A stretch of 64,000 bases of DNA. It comes from Archivesica marissinica. Lineage: Eukaryota > Mollusca > Bivalvia > Venerida > Vesicomyidae. The stretch covers positions 19,752,683 to 19,816,682 of the forward strand of contig CM026398.1 of NCBI GenBank assembly GCA_014843695.1, given 5' to 3'. Numbering within the stretch: position 1 is the stretch's first letter; every line of letters begins with the position of its first letter. The position numbers were made by a program, and so were the translations under genes. The notes under the pieces were generated by a model, which made no database searches, was not told where the DNA came from, and saw nothing but the letters and a program-made list of their open reading frames with translations. Shown here piece by piece: positions 34,505 through 45,414 of this stretch.

Positions 34505-35505
34505 ACCGTCCATACTCGCCTATAAGACGACTTTTTTACCACCAGATTATGGTCTCAAAGTGGCTTCCCGTCCATACTCGCCTATAAGACAAGTTTTTTA
34601 CCACCAGATTATGGTCTCAAAGTGGCGTCCCGTCCATATTTGCCTATAAGACAAGTTTTTTACCACCAGATTATGGTCTCAAAGTGGCTTCCCGTCCATA
34701 TTCGCCTATAAGACAAGTTTTTTACCACCAGATTATGGTCTCAAAGTGGCTTCCCGTCCATATTCGCCTATAAGACAAGTTTTTTACCACCAGATTATGG
34801 CCTCAAAGTGGCTTCCCATCCATACTCGCCTATAAAGCAAGTTTTTTACCACCAGATTATGGCCTCAAAGTGGCTTCCCGTCCATACTCGCCTATAAAGC
34901 AAGTTTTTTACCACCAGATTATGGTCTCAAAGTGGCTTCCCGTCCATATTCGCCTATAAGACAAGTTTTTTACCACCAGATTATGGTCTCAAAGTGGCTT
35001 CCCGTCCATATTCGCCTATAAGACAAGTTTTTTACCACCAGATTATGGCCTCAAAGTGGCTTCCCATCCATACTCGCCTATAAAGCAAGTTTTTTACCAC
35101 CAGATTATGGCCTCAAAGTGGCTTCCCGTCCATACTCGCCTATAAGACAAGTTTTTTACCACCAGATTATGGCCTCAAGGTGGCTTCCTGTCCATACTCG
35201 CCTATAAGACAAGTTTTTTACCACCAGATTATGGTCTCAAAGTGGCTTCCTGTTCATACTCGCCTATATGACAAGTTTTTTACCACCAGATTATGGTCTC
35301 AAAGTGGCTTCCCGTCCATACTCACCTATAAGACAAGTTATTTAACACCAGATTATGGCCTCAAAGTGGCTTCCCGTCAATACTCGCCTATAAGACGAGT
35401 TATTTAACACCAGATTATGGCCTCAAAGTGGCTTCCCGTCAATACTCGCCTATAAGACGAGTTATTTAACACCAGATTATGGCCTCAAAGTGGCTTCCTA
35501 TCTTA
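34505..35505. repeat. 62-bp minisatellite, ~16 copies
   Basis: Period 62 (34,561, 34,623, 34,685). Unit: CCCGTCCATACTCGCCTATA, AGACAAGTTTTTTACCACCA, GATTATGGTCTCAAAGTGGC. The last three copies share TTATTTAACACCAG, so variants spread locally. Confidence 0.95.
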
Positions 35506-35824
35506 TAAGTGAGTGCTAAAAACAATTAATAAAAACAATTAAGTAAAAAAACTACACTTTAGAAAAGAAAACCCATCTTATAAGCGAGTGCTAAAAAAAT
35601 GTGTTAAATGGTATCCATAATTACGTTTTAGAAAAGAAAGCACTCCTCCAATACTGAACATTTCTTCAACTTGCACTGGCCAAACATGCAATTTATACAC
35701 GGCCTGCTGTCCATTTGATCAACTCGTCTTATATGCGAGTGCATGCCAAAACCCTCAGATTTCAGGACTAAAGTACGGGGGTTATCTTATAGGCGAGATC
35801 GTCTTATAGGCGAGTATGGACGGT
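34505..35824. mobile_element. TIR element whose interior is an array of its own end
   Basis: The left end ACCGTCCATACTCGCCTATA (34,505 on) and the right end TATAGGCGAGTATGGACGGT (to 35,824) are perfect inverted copies over about 26 bp. From the left end to about 35,505 the interior is a 62-bp tandem array containing that terminal sequence. The right part (35,506-35,798) repeats the motif TCTTATAAGCGAGTGC in inverted orientation several times. No open frame of substance, so it is a non-autonomous element. The superfamily cannot be set from the ends alone. Confidence 0.75.
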
Positions 35825-36365
35825 ACTGTTCAAACATCCAGTAACTGTCTGTATATACTACATGTACACAGCTGAACAGATTGTACACACATCATGGCCA
35901 AGATATCCAGTACATATAATATATCCATAGGTCTGTCTATAAGGGTTTTATGGTTATAAATGATACATAATTTCTGGAGCATTTAAGCTTTTCCCTCTCA
36001 CTGAGCTCAAAGCACAATGTCTTGGCTTGTGATCAATTTGTCAATACCAATGTTAATTAACAACAGGTACTTGTGCAACACCAGTGATTACATCAATTTA
36101 CTGTAGTAGCTACATGTAGTATTCACATATGTCAGGCATATAAACATCTCAAGAATGCTATTCCAGCTACAGTGATATGTTATTCAAAGCATGGCATTAT
36201 TGCGGCCATTAATTGTTATATGGCTCTACGTGAAGTTTGTACGCGGTGACACAGCTTACCGGAATTGGTTTAATTACCAGAACCTACTAGATTACGTTCA
36301 AATTACCGGAAATGGCCTCATAACTCACTTTAAACAAAAAAAGTATAAGTAACAAAATTATTTAT
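35825..36365. other. Spacer, nothing recognised
   Basis: No exon or repeat family identified. Confidence 0.4.
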
Positions 36366-36368
36366 TGG

Positions 36369-36474
36369 CGAATAAAACATGGTTTGGTGTTCTGACGTGT
36401 AGGAATTATCCATGCAGGCCATAGGTCTAAGTGGTTAATTCCGGTGGCCAGAGCGACTAACCATGTTTTATTCG
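36369..36474. repeat. Perfect 16-bp inverted repeat around a 74-base loop
   Basis: CGAATAAAACATGGTT (36,369-36,384) faces AACCATGTTTTATTCG (36,459-36,474). This could be the ends of a very short MITE or a foldback; no second copy was seen. Confidence 0.7.
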
Positions 36475-36779
36475 ACTACAAATAACACAATTACAAATAA
36501 TATTTTTCGATTCTAACATGACCAAAATATCTAAAAAATGCATATATACATACGTAGGTGGTATTATTTTTTATTCTCGAGTGCATCGAGTTTGACAGCT
36601 AAAACAATGTTGTATTGCAGATTTAAACACTTTGCTTATTCAGACAAAGTGGAGTCATGTTACAATTAATAAACACATGATGATTCCCCGATTGATTTGT
36701 CTGAATTGTATTTCATGAATTTCTCTCGACATCACCTACATGTATGTTCTTCTGATCAAAGGTTGACTGCTTGGTTTTG

Positions 36780-37018
36780 CAGGTTTAAAGTAACGCCAAC
36801 AGCTTACTGGGACACCCCAGCTATTATTGATGGAGTATGACCCTGCAGTATTTCAGACACGGACGGTAACCCATGTAGAACCACTGACCTTCCATAAGCC
36901 AACAGGATAGCTTCCTCACATTATAGAATTCGACACCCCCAGTGGGTTTCTAACGTACAGTAGTGAGGGGCAAGTGATTTGAAGTCAACGACCGTAACCA
37001 CCCGGCCATGGAGGCCCT
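36780..37018 (-). mobile_element. tRNA-derived SINE, family E, inverted
   Basis: The right edge read on the minus strand, AGGGCCTCCATGGCCGGGTG then GTTACGGTCGTTGACTTC, is a tRNA-like head with an A-box-like TGGCCGGGTGG. The body contains CCCACTGGGGGTGTCG and runs to GTTGGCGTTACTTTAAACC. The far part resembles the unit duplicated at 28,945-29,450. Confidence 0.7.
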
Positions 37019-37299
37019 AAATGTTTAACTGTTATGCTTATAAATGTTAGAATGTTCATTGAATGTATATTATGTATATAATAGGGGATGGGATGGATGG
37101 TGAATGAGTGAGTATTTGGCTTAACGGCGCATCAGCACAGTTCAGGCTATATCGTGCCGGGTTAAGTATATTGTATATTGTTCCAGTTGTGCATCCTTTA
37201 TAAATAAAGACTTTCAGATTTTTATTATAATACAATTTTATGTCATGTTCTTTAGTGTGCATTTCCATCAAACAGGTATAATGCCGCTTATTATTAGTC

Positions 37300-37530
37300 A
37301 GAGATTAGTCATTTTAGATTTTTGGAAGATAGTGCAATGATACAGAGACCCATTCCAGAGTCTCCTCTGGTTCTTTTACGTGCACAATGTAAAGCACCGA
37401 CACGAGACATCGGTTTAACAGCCCATCTGAAAGACTGTTAATTTTATTAGGGTCAGATGGGGGGGGAGAGGATCGAACCTGCATTCCCTGGATTACCAGT
37501 CCAACGTGTTAACCACTGAACTGGTATGAC
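37300..37530 (-). mobile_element. SINE family A, inverted
   Basis: Body from GAGATTAGTCATTTTAGATT through CCAGAGTCTCCTCTGG, ACACGAGACATCGGTTTAAC and GGATCGAACC, then the head GGATTACCAGTCCAACGTG and TTAACCACTGAACTGG. The 3' tail (GTAGCGACGATAAAT) is missing. Confidence 0.85.
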
Positions 37531-37974
37531 TTGAAAGTGAACGTTTACTATAGGGTCAAAACGGTCATCTGGTGTTCGAACTCCCCCCAATGAAAATCAC
37601 TCTATATTACAGCAGCCACCTGGTGTCTGCGGCCAAATGCCATATATTACAATTGCATTAGCCGGCTGTGTGTCATGCGAAATATGTGACAATTCAATTA
37701 ATCGTGTCAGCTGTTGTGTATCGACCTTGACATTTAGTAAAATTTCATTGTGAATTTGTGACAGAAATACGAAAACTCTCGGAAATTTATGATTATAAAA
37801 ATTCAGCCGGGTTAGTAAATAGATTGTTTATTTGTGTTTCATTCAAAGAATCAGAGTAATTATTGTGCCACAATTATCGACCCTTGGCATAATCATAAGG
37901 TCTCATAATTATTGTGTTGAGAAGTTTGTTTTCACTTAAGTTATTTCAACATAAGCATAACAATTAAACATGTA
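37531..37974. other. Spacer, nothing recognised
   Basis: AT-rich; no exon or element identified. Confidence 0.4.
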
Positions 37975-38232
37975 GGGCCTCCGTGGTCGTGTGGTTAAGG
38001 TCGCTGACTTGTATACCACTGTAACCTATCATCACTGATGGTCACGGGTTCGAGCCCCGCTCAGGCCGTGTCTCATTAATATGAAAAAGTTGGCAGTTTG
38101 TTACGGAGGTTGGTGCACCCAAGTACTGGTTAACCGCTGGAGCCTGCCCAGGAAAGGTGTTGTTAGGTAAACTGCCTGCTGGCGATATAGCCCAAAATGG
38201 TGCTGATGCAGGCATAAAACCCGAAATATAAC
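37975..38232 (+). mobile_element. SINE family B, near full length
   Basis: Head GGGCCTCCGTGGTCGTGTGG, AAGGTCGCTGACTTG and B-box GGGTTCGAGCCCCGC. Body: AAAAAGTTGGCAGTTTG, GGTTAACCGCTGGAGCC, GGCGATATAGCCCAAAATGG, GATGCAGGCATAAAACCCGA. Closest relative in the window: 62,850-63,097. Confidence 0.88.
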
Positions 38233-38424
38233 ATAACATATAACATATAATAACGTTATTTCAAAAGACTGAAAAAGTAACATTTTCACACCCCATTCAT
38301 GCTTTTTGTGCAAATGATTTCAATATTCAATATTTCAAAAACTAAAAAACCTGACATTTACTTGGTCTTCATTCTTATAAAATGTATTTCATCATGCTAA
38401 TATTATATTTGCACATCAGTTTTG

Positions 38425-38610
38425 GAAATTACAGTCATGGGCGGCCGATTGCATAGATACGTCCCATGCAGCTCTGACATATATACATTTATGTGGTCAA
38501 CCTGTACCCTAGTCAACTCGACCCTAGGCCTGTCTTACGCCATAGTACCCCCCTGGCCGTTGTACATGGCGATTTTATTGAATTACCCGTACTTCACTGT
38601 GCTCAAATAT
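38425..38610 (+). repeat. Dispersed repeat, copy 1 of an inverted pair
   Basis: GGCGGCCGATTGCATAGATA, CCCATGCAGCTCTGACATAT, CAACTCGACCCT and GGCCGTTGTACATGGCGATT correspond, in inverted orientation, to 42,465-42,640. No tRNA-like or TIR hallmark was found, so its class is unknown. Confidence 0.7.
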
Positions 38611-38889
38611 CAACAAACTTTACAATAAAAGCCTTGTTTTAAAAATTATAAAACGATTGTACTTATTTTGATAATCCATCCCAAATCAATCCATATTGTA
38701 AAATGTCTGATCCCATCAAGTGATGAGAAGTTTGATACAATGATTGTTGCTGCAACATTTATTGGCGTGGTATGTTGATGATGATGATGGAAAATATGAT
38801 ACATAACAAAATGTATGTGTTATGTGATGATTGATTGCCGTCCCTTATCCAGATCACCCACACCTGCATTAATTGGTCACCTGTCGTAC

Positions 38890-38952
38890 GTAACCAGTCA
38901 AAATAGTAATTTCCCTCGAGTGGCTGCTTAAGACAGGTTTGACTGTATATGA
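38890..38952. mobile_element. Tc1-like MITE, right-end fragment
   Basis: GTGGCTGCTTAAGACAGG then TTTGACTGTA equals the right end of the 182-bp MITE; the left half is absent. Confidence 0.6.
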
Positions 38953-39285
38953 CAAGGTCATCTCCAGGATAGGCTAATTCTTGTGCAAAATATGGAATTA
39001 AACAATAAGTGGTTACTTTGTTATACAATCTGGCTGACTCTCTGGAGAAGCTTGTTTTTGACATTTAGCACCTTATAATTGGCTTATAAATTTCATCTAT
39101 TAGCACCCACAATTTCACATGTTTTCAGAGGAACAATAAAACATGTGATAAATACCTGTTCACCGGTTTGACAATGTGTTCAGGCATTGAGAATTTGAAA
39201 ATGCGAATGTTGCAAAGTTTGAAAAAATGAATGATGTCTATTTTACTTTCTATGAAAGATAAAATTACATAACCAAAAAAATAAG

Positions 39286-39917
39286 AGTGCTGGAACCTAT
39301 GCTGGAACCTATGCTCAGCATACATCCTACAGTATAAAATGTTAATTGCACTTGCAGTATATAATTATTTTCTTAAGTTGTGAAAACAACTTTCAAATCA
39401 CTCTTGTTGACAGTTTTAGCTTCATCACGTGACCGTGCTGCTCAATACAGCTATCGCAACGGTGTCAGTTTATATGGGGAACTGAAGACTTCAGGGCACC
39501 TATACACGGCATACTTGTTATTTTTTATTTATCCACCATAACTTGTTGAATATCTTATTTTGATATAGTACATCATTGAATAAAAACACTTATTGGTCTT
39601 AATCAGAAATGGTATAGAAACTATTTTTCGGGTTAGGTGTATATATTTTTAATTCGGATAGCTACCTGAATTGCTCATACACCTTATCAGTTTCAGTGGA
39701 AATATTCTCCCAATGATTTGCTTGTTTATATTCGTCTGCTGGACCAGTCACGTGACAGTTGCATCAGCCTAGCGATACACTCAACGGAATGCTATTGAAC
39801 CATGCTTCAGCTCTGTCAGTGAAATTAACCTAGAACTATATAAATATTTTAAATACGGATGAAAATGGAAAATATTCCGAGCATAGGAATATGCTGAGCA
39901 TAGGTTCCACCACTCTA
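39286..39917. mobile_element. Inverted-repeat element, ~630 bp
   Basis: AGAGTGCTGGAACC and CCTATGCTCAGCATA on the left face TATGCTGAGCATAGG and TTCCACCACTCT on the right. GCTGGAACCTAT is duplicated inside the left arm. No coding sequence; a TA-type target is possible but not proven. Confidence 0.6.
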
Positions 39918-40012
39918 CCATATTTTATTAAAAGAGTTTGGTAATTTTTATATTAAGCGAGCCATTCGGCACGTAGAAAGGCTTTCCTTTATCATAGAGC
40001 TAATAGTGCTTC

Positions 40013-40257
40013 TTAACCCATTCAACCCCAAGTAACTGACATGGACTGGTCCATGATATTTTTAGACCAATAAATTAATAAGAAAATTACCTTTGGGCCA
40101 GTTCATTTATCAAAATGGGTAATTTTATCTAAAAATAGTAATAATTATTACTGGCAAAAAGTGCAGATCCTGATGAGACGGCTCGTTACGAGCCGGCTCA
40201 TCTGGATCTACTCTTTTTGTAAGTCTATTTAGAGGCCTGTAGTTTTGAAAGGGTTAT
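40013..40257 (+). mobile_element. piggyBac-type MITE, family 3, copy 2
   Basis: TTAA then CCCATTCAACCCCAAG on the left; TTTTGAAAGGG then TTAT (a mutated TTAA) on the right. Contains GGTCCATGATATTTTTAGAC and the GATGAGACGGCTCGT / ACGAGCCGGCTCATC hairpin. Confidence 0.8.
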
Positions 40258-41616
40258 GGATTAATGATAAGAGGCAATAATCAGTGTAGTATACACCAAG
40301 TAATGTTTCATAATTCATGTACATATAATTTATGAGGGCATACTAGTTGTTACGTTACAATTTAACAAAATTATTTGCTCCCTAATCAAAATTACAATGT
40401 AAAAAGAACAATTTTCAACTGTATATTGAGAATCTATATCATTGCGTATTATTTTATGTTGTCAATAATGATATATATAATGTTATATATATGTGTTATA
40501 TATATTATTATTATCAAACAAAACACCCTGAAAATGAACCAAAATGCAATAAAACAAAAACAATTACCCTAGCCAATTCACACCCCCTAACATTTTGGGG
40601 TAAACTCCTAGCCAATTCACACCCCTTAATGCCAATTGCAGGAACCGCCACTGCATTATAGGCTCTAGTGATTGCCTCACTCTCAGGGTTTAAGTATTTC
40701 ATTGCTCAACTGTTAGGTCAGATATATGTACAATGTATAAAACTATAATGTACAATGTATATTCATAATATTGTGACAGATCTCTGATAGGCCTAATTAT
40801 AATGTTGTTTTTTCTTTAAAAAAAATCGAAGAGAAAAATGATGAATAGAATTTTCTTGGAAATTATAAATGGGCGTATGTCACAGTAATTTGGTAAATTT
40901 TAAATATTAGCAATTCTCGATAGCTGTTGCATTATTATACATTTACAATCGTGTACTGAGAGTGGTACACTTAACTGTTAACACACATTACGATTACCCA
41001 GTCATGTTGTTTCACTGTCAACACAATCATTGCTACGAATGATATAATTACATCTAAAACACAACACAAACATGACATTTCTCATATTTGAACAATGAAA
41101 GTTCGGCATACCTCGATCAACAGTTGTTGACATTGTGAAATATTCCAGGAAATGTTCTTATCCTCAATTTATCAAATGAACAGCGACTTCAGCATCCCTT
41201 CACCCGATCCAGCATCCGCGTAGCAAAACTTGAAATAAACACATTTTCGACACTATTGACCATACACATGGTATGTCATTAAGAAATCAATAATGGATTT
41301 TCGTATCAGCACATTTCACAGGTATTACAATGTAGCAGACGTCAACCAAAAGGTGCAAAATAATCTGTGAAATTTCACCGCAAGGCTTCTGTCACAGTCG
41401 ACCTGTTTCCTGTTCACTGAACCAAAGCAAATCGAAGTGAATATTGTAATGACATGAGATATAACAATGGATGCATACTTAAAATATTTATCGTTTATAA
41501 TTGATTTGTTATTAAATAAGAACACATGGCTTATGTTATTTAGGCTAAAGTTGCTGTTGTATTTCGACCTATCAGAGCGAAGCAACATTTTCTGCTACGC
41601 TGCATTTCATTCAAAC
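40258..41616. other. Upstream region of DCP1
   Basis: AT-rich, free of the tandem arrays that crowd the rest of the window. The promoter of DCP1 should lie in its right part, but I see no convincing TATA box or initiator. A GGCGGAAG motif of ETS/YY1 type overlaps the start codon itself. Confidence 0.4.
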
Positions 41617-41736
41617 ATGGCGGAAGGAAGAATGAATTTAGCTGCTTTGCAGCAAAGAGATCCATATATTTCGGAAATATTGGATACTGCATCGCAAGTG
41701 GCATTGTATTCATTTAGTTCTAAATCAAATGAATGG
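41617..41736 (+). CDS. DCP1: DCP1 mRNA-decapping activator, exon 1 (partial gene)
   Basis: ATG at 41,617 opens 40 codons ending in a Trp codon immediately before a 5' splice site, TGG|GTATGT. Key residues: MNLAALQQRDPYI, then SQVALYSF, then SNEW. They align with the start of animal DCP1 (LAALKQHDPYI, QVALYTF, NQW in human DCP1A as I recall it). DCP1 binds and activates the decapping enzyme DCP2 in cytoplasmic P-bodies through an EVH1-like fold, whose first strand and helix lie here. The frame is open further upstream to a Met at 41,467. That extension matches nothing, and family proteins begin just before LAAL, so 41,617 is preferred; the second Met, 41,632, is an alternative. Exon 2 is at 53,626. 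Confidence 0.9.
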
Positions 41737-41739
41737 GTA

Positions 41740-43340
41740 TGTAGACAGTTTCTGCACGTTTGTTGCATGACATGCACGGAATTCTATGTTTTAGTGAGAA
41801 ATACATTTTCATAATTTTAGCACGTTCATGAGAATTGGCTCAAATTTGTAATTATTTCAGGAATTATATGTTATCTCTATCTTTCAGAGATGGCAGACCA
41901 TTTCAACGGTATATCTTAACCATTGCATTATTTGGAATTAGCTTAAATAATAGTTATTCAATAGTTCAAGAAATTAGATGCAACAACATCATAAATATGT
42001 TACTTATGTAAAGCTTGATTTCACAATAATGCACGTTTTGAAGAGTAAGTACTCGATTTTAAAAACAGCACCTTTCTACTTGTCATTGTTTATAAGGGGG
42101 TAATCTTCTTTGAGGTCCTGTATCTTTCATTCTTTGGAATCGTTGAGGTTATTGTCATTGCTAAGACACTTTTTTGGAATATGACGTGTCATGATCGAAC
42201 GCTGGTATGGTCGGTCCTAGGGTTGAAACTGAGCCTTGTGGGTCGTTGGTAGTTTGGTAAATATAGGCAAAGTAGGTGAAGCTGTCCATATTTGTGTACA
42301 TATTGTGTACCATGTCAATATTTGTGTACATATTTTTATAATACTTTTTTTATTTATGATTTTTAAAACGAGGCTTTATTGTAAATTGTGTTTGGACTCT
42401 GAAGGTGTAGAGAATGAGTCCTTGAATGTGCATGCACTGGCACTCTGAAGGTGTAGAGAATTAGTCCTTAAACAGTGAAGTGCAGGTCATTCATTCAAAT
42501 CACCACGTACAACGGCCAGGGGTACTAATGCATATGACGAGGCAGAGGGTCGAGTTGATTAGTGTACTTACTGGTTGACAGCGTACATGTATATATGTCA
42601 GAGCTGCATGGGCATATCTATGCAATTGGCTGCCTATGTCATCATATCATCAAGTACACACACACACAACTCCACACCGTGTAACAAAACATGGAAATTC
42701 CATATCATGCACTGTTGTAATTTGAAGAAGCTCAGTAACGGTTACTTCCCTTATATACTATAATCTTATTGACAATTTAGTGCCTCGGGCAAAACATGTC
42801 TCGGATGGGTAATGTATTGCTTTGGGATTATCGGACAATAGGGGCAATTAACAAGCAGGTTGCATATTCATCTTAGACTGGAAACAGGTGTGAACATTTA
42901 TACACCTTATGGAGAAATTATATTTACCAAGTTAGGTTTGTTAGAAAATGTATTTGATAGATTTCTTGGTTTTTTTCAACAATTTTCTCAGCCGATTTTT
43001 TATGACGTTTGTTCTACAACCGGTCCGCCAGCTTAACATTCAGTCATGGACCAGGAGACCGACGATTTTAGAAGCGCTGTGTTTTATCAGGCCACTTATA
43101 TATATCTAGGACAATATAAAGACTGTGTATAAAATAAGATAGAGTTGAATATTGGGGGAACGGACAACATCCCCCCCATGTATTTTGACACAGGCAGACA
43201 ATATCATCCCATCAAATATCAGATATTGAAAAGTATAGATAGAAAATCTCGCAATTGCTCATTTTTTAAAATATTTGTATTTTCAACTGTTTATAGGCAA
43301 TATATTGTTTTATGTATGTATGTATGTATGTTCCTTTAAT
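41740..43340 (+). other. DCP1 intron 1, first part
   Basis: Intronic, mostly unique AT-rich sequence with the inverted dispersed repeat at 42,465-42,640. No alternative exon recognised. Confidence 0.5.
42465..42640 (-). repeat. Dispersed repeat, copy 2 (inverted relative to 38,425)
   Basis: Its reverse complement contains CCAATTGCATAGATATGCCC, ATGCAGCTCTGACATATATA, AATCAACTCGACCCT and GGCCGTTGTACGTGGTGATT, matching 38,425-38,610. Confidence 0.7.
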
Positions 43341-43344
43341 GTCA

Positions 43345-43532
43345 AACCCCTCGCATGGACTTAGACATGTTTTCCCTGGCAGGCTTAGCCAACCTAAGCG
43401 ATTAACCAGTACTAAGCAATGTGTGTGAGGTGCCTTGCTCAATGACACTACATACGTGGCCTGACCGAGTATCAAACTCGGGACCGTTCGATTCCAAATC
43501 CGACGCTCTACCACTGGACCACGGACGCCACT
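43345..43532 (-). mobile_element. tRNA-derived SINE, family F, inverted
   Basis: Minus strand: TGGCGTCCGTGGTCCAGTGG, TAGAGCGTCGGATTTGGAAT, GAGTTTGATACTCGG, a clear tRNA-like head with A and B boxes. Then comes GTAGTGTCATTGAGCAAGGC and GTTAATCGCTTAGGTTGG. Only one copy in the window. It is not a functional tRNA: the acceptor arm does not close and a long body follows. Confidence 0.78.
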
Positions 43533-43654
43533 AGCATGCCACTTAAAATGTTCTAATATTTCTTTCATAAATAGACATCTATAATTAGGAATATTTTTAA
43601 CATTTGGATTCATATTAATGGCATCAAAATAAATAGTTTGTCTAAAAAATGTTT

Positions 43655-43875
43655 TTTACTATTCGCTACTGCTTGCCCATATTAGCGACACCTCCTGAAG
43701 AGATTAGTCATTTGGAGGATAGTGCAATGATACAGACAGAGACCCATTCCAGAGTCTCCTCTGGTTCTATTACGTGCACACGAGACCTCGGTTTAAAGTC
43801 CCATCGAATTTTATTAGGTTCAGACGGGAGAACTTTATCAATCCAACGTGTTAACCACTGATCCACTGATCTACA
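43655..43875 (-). mobile_element. SINE family A, inverted, with internal deletions
   Basis: Plus order: CGCTACTGCTTGCCCATATT, CACCTCCTGAAGAGATTAG, GGAGGATAGTGCAATGATAC, CCAGAGTCTCCTCTGG, ACACGAGACCTCGGTTTAA, then CCAACGTGTTAACCACTG. Short deletions remove the GTGCTTTACA region and the B box. Confidence 0.83.
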
Positions 43876-44325
43876 GATCCACTATTTGCAATGTGATTAC
43901 ATTCTAATAAATAGTGACAGGTTGCAATGTTACAGGTATGTTTTTATTAATTGGTCCTTGCAAACTGCAATACTTGATCAGTGTCACTTGTCAATCACGC
44001 AGACTTTTATCCAATCTAATTGCTCAATCAGCCATAATCTTATTTGGCCGTTTACGTCGTTAACCCTTATGGCATTTGAAAATGTATACAAATACATGTA
44101 GATCTTTATACATGGACAACTTCATGGGTCATTGTTCGGAAGATAATATTGATATTTTTCAAAATCTGGAGAAATCGGTTTCAAACCCATTATCCGGACA
44201 GTTATATTTTCCGCAATGATTATATCTAACAGAATATGCAATAATACAATAAAAACATATGTGTGCAACTTGGTATTGATCAAAATAAGGCCATACATAA
44301 TACCGGGTAGTACAATATAAAACAA

Positions 44326-44825
44326 TGGCTGTCCGATTAGTGCAGTGGTTAGCGCTGTTGGACCGGGAAGTATGTGAGATTGTACGGTGGTCGCCAGATC
44401 GGACATGTGGGTTTTCTCCCGGTACTCCGGTTTTCTCCCACATGAATGACCACATATACGCTTTCATCCACGCCAACGAGAGTGATTAATATAGAAATTT
44501 GTCAGTGAAATAAAGTGTGTTTATTCTCTGAAACAAACAAATATCCTCTTATTATTTAGTTTATACAACATTAGTTTAGCTCGATTGCGAAACAAGTTAT
44601 TTCAACTTATATAAATCACTCTCGAGACCTCATTCCTGATGGAATCCATCGCCACGAGGGAGAGAGAAGAGGCAACGTGGAATTTAAATGCCTTGCCTAA
44701 GGGCACAATCGTAACAACTCCAGTGGGGCTCGAACTCCGGACCTTTCGCACCTGAAGCGAACACGCATCCACTGCGCTATCACGACTTCCAAACTTGCTT
44801 CGTTGTAAAATAAATAAAGTTTAAA
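44326..44825 (+). mobile_element. SINE family C interrupted by an inverted family D unit
   Basis: Family C starts at GGCTGTCCGATTAGTGCAGT, shows the core GTTTTCTCCCGGTACTCCGG, and breaks at AGAGTGATTAATATA (near 44,493). It resumes after 44,790 with AACTTGCTTCGTTGTAAAAT and AAATAAAGTTTAAAC, the missing tail of family C. The inserted ~297 bases are a minus-strand family D SINE plus its 65-base module. The family C copy is therefore the older insertion. Confidence 0.85.
44494..44790 (-). mobile_element. SINE family D unit, nested in a family C SINE
   Basis: Minus strand: GGAAGTCGTGATAGCGCAGT, TTCGCTTCAGGTGCGAAAGG, GGAGTTCGAGCCCCACTGG, GTTACGATTGTGCCCTTAGG, AATTCCACGTTGCC, CTCGTGGCGATGGATTCC, the GTTGAAATAACTTG tail and the extra module ending TTCACTGACAAATTTC. 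The same module order occurs at 19,009-19,313. Confidence 0.87.
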
Positions 44826-45414
44826 CTAAAACATAATGATAAAAATGATTTATTTACGTTTTCAGATTGATTAACATTTTCTATATTATTTCAACTTTTG
44901 TATTTGTTTATTTTGCAATACGTTTTATCATGCTTAGGACTAGTCTGTTGACATCTTGTCCTACCCCTTTTTGGGCTGCTTAAAAATTAAAAGAGTTATA
45001 TGCGCACACAATATGTGCACGCAATATGGGGTTTTCCCAGTGTACAGAAAATTTAATGCTCGAGTAAATAATTAGTTTATTCGGAAGAACAAAAACCATA
45101 CATGCAATATGAAGTATTTGTGAGGGTGGACGGAAATATACACTCCCATCATTGGGAAGAAATGCCTCCATGACCATGTGATCTAGCACGCCGTCCATGG
45201 GGATATGTGAGAAAGTCGTCCGTCGCTTACAGAGGTTGGAGAGTTGGTTCTTACTCAGGAAATGCAGGTGGTGGTCTAATAGAAATTGTCACCATAATGC
45301 TTGTGTAGATCCTTTTTTTTATGAATATCAGTACTGTCTACTTATGGAGAGTCACCTGTTGATGGATATAAAACACAAACACCTGATTTAAGGTTGAGAA
45401 TGACATATTCATCC

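Noticed and set aside
41467..41616. Upstream extension of DCP1 from the Met at 41,467
   Set aside because: 50 residues with no similarity to DCP1; hydrophobic, AT-rich and most likely 5' UTR or promoter.
44980..45198. 72-codon minus frame MDGVLDHMVMEAFLPN
   Set aside because: No recognisable domain; AT-rich chance frame.
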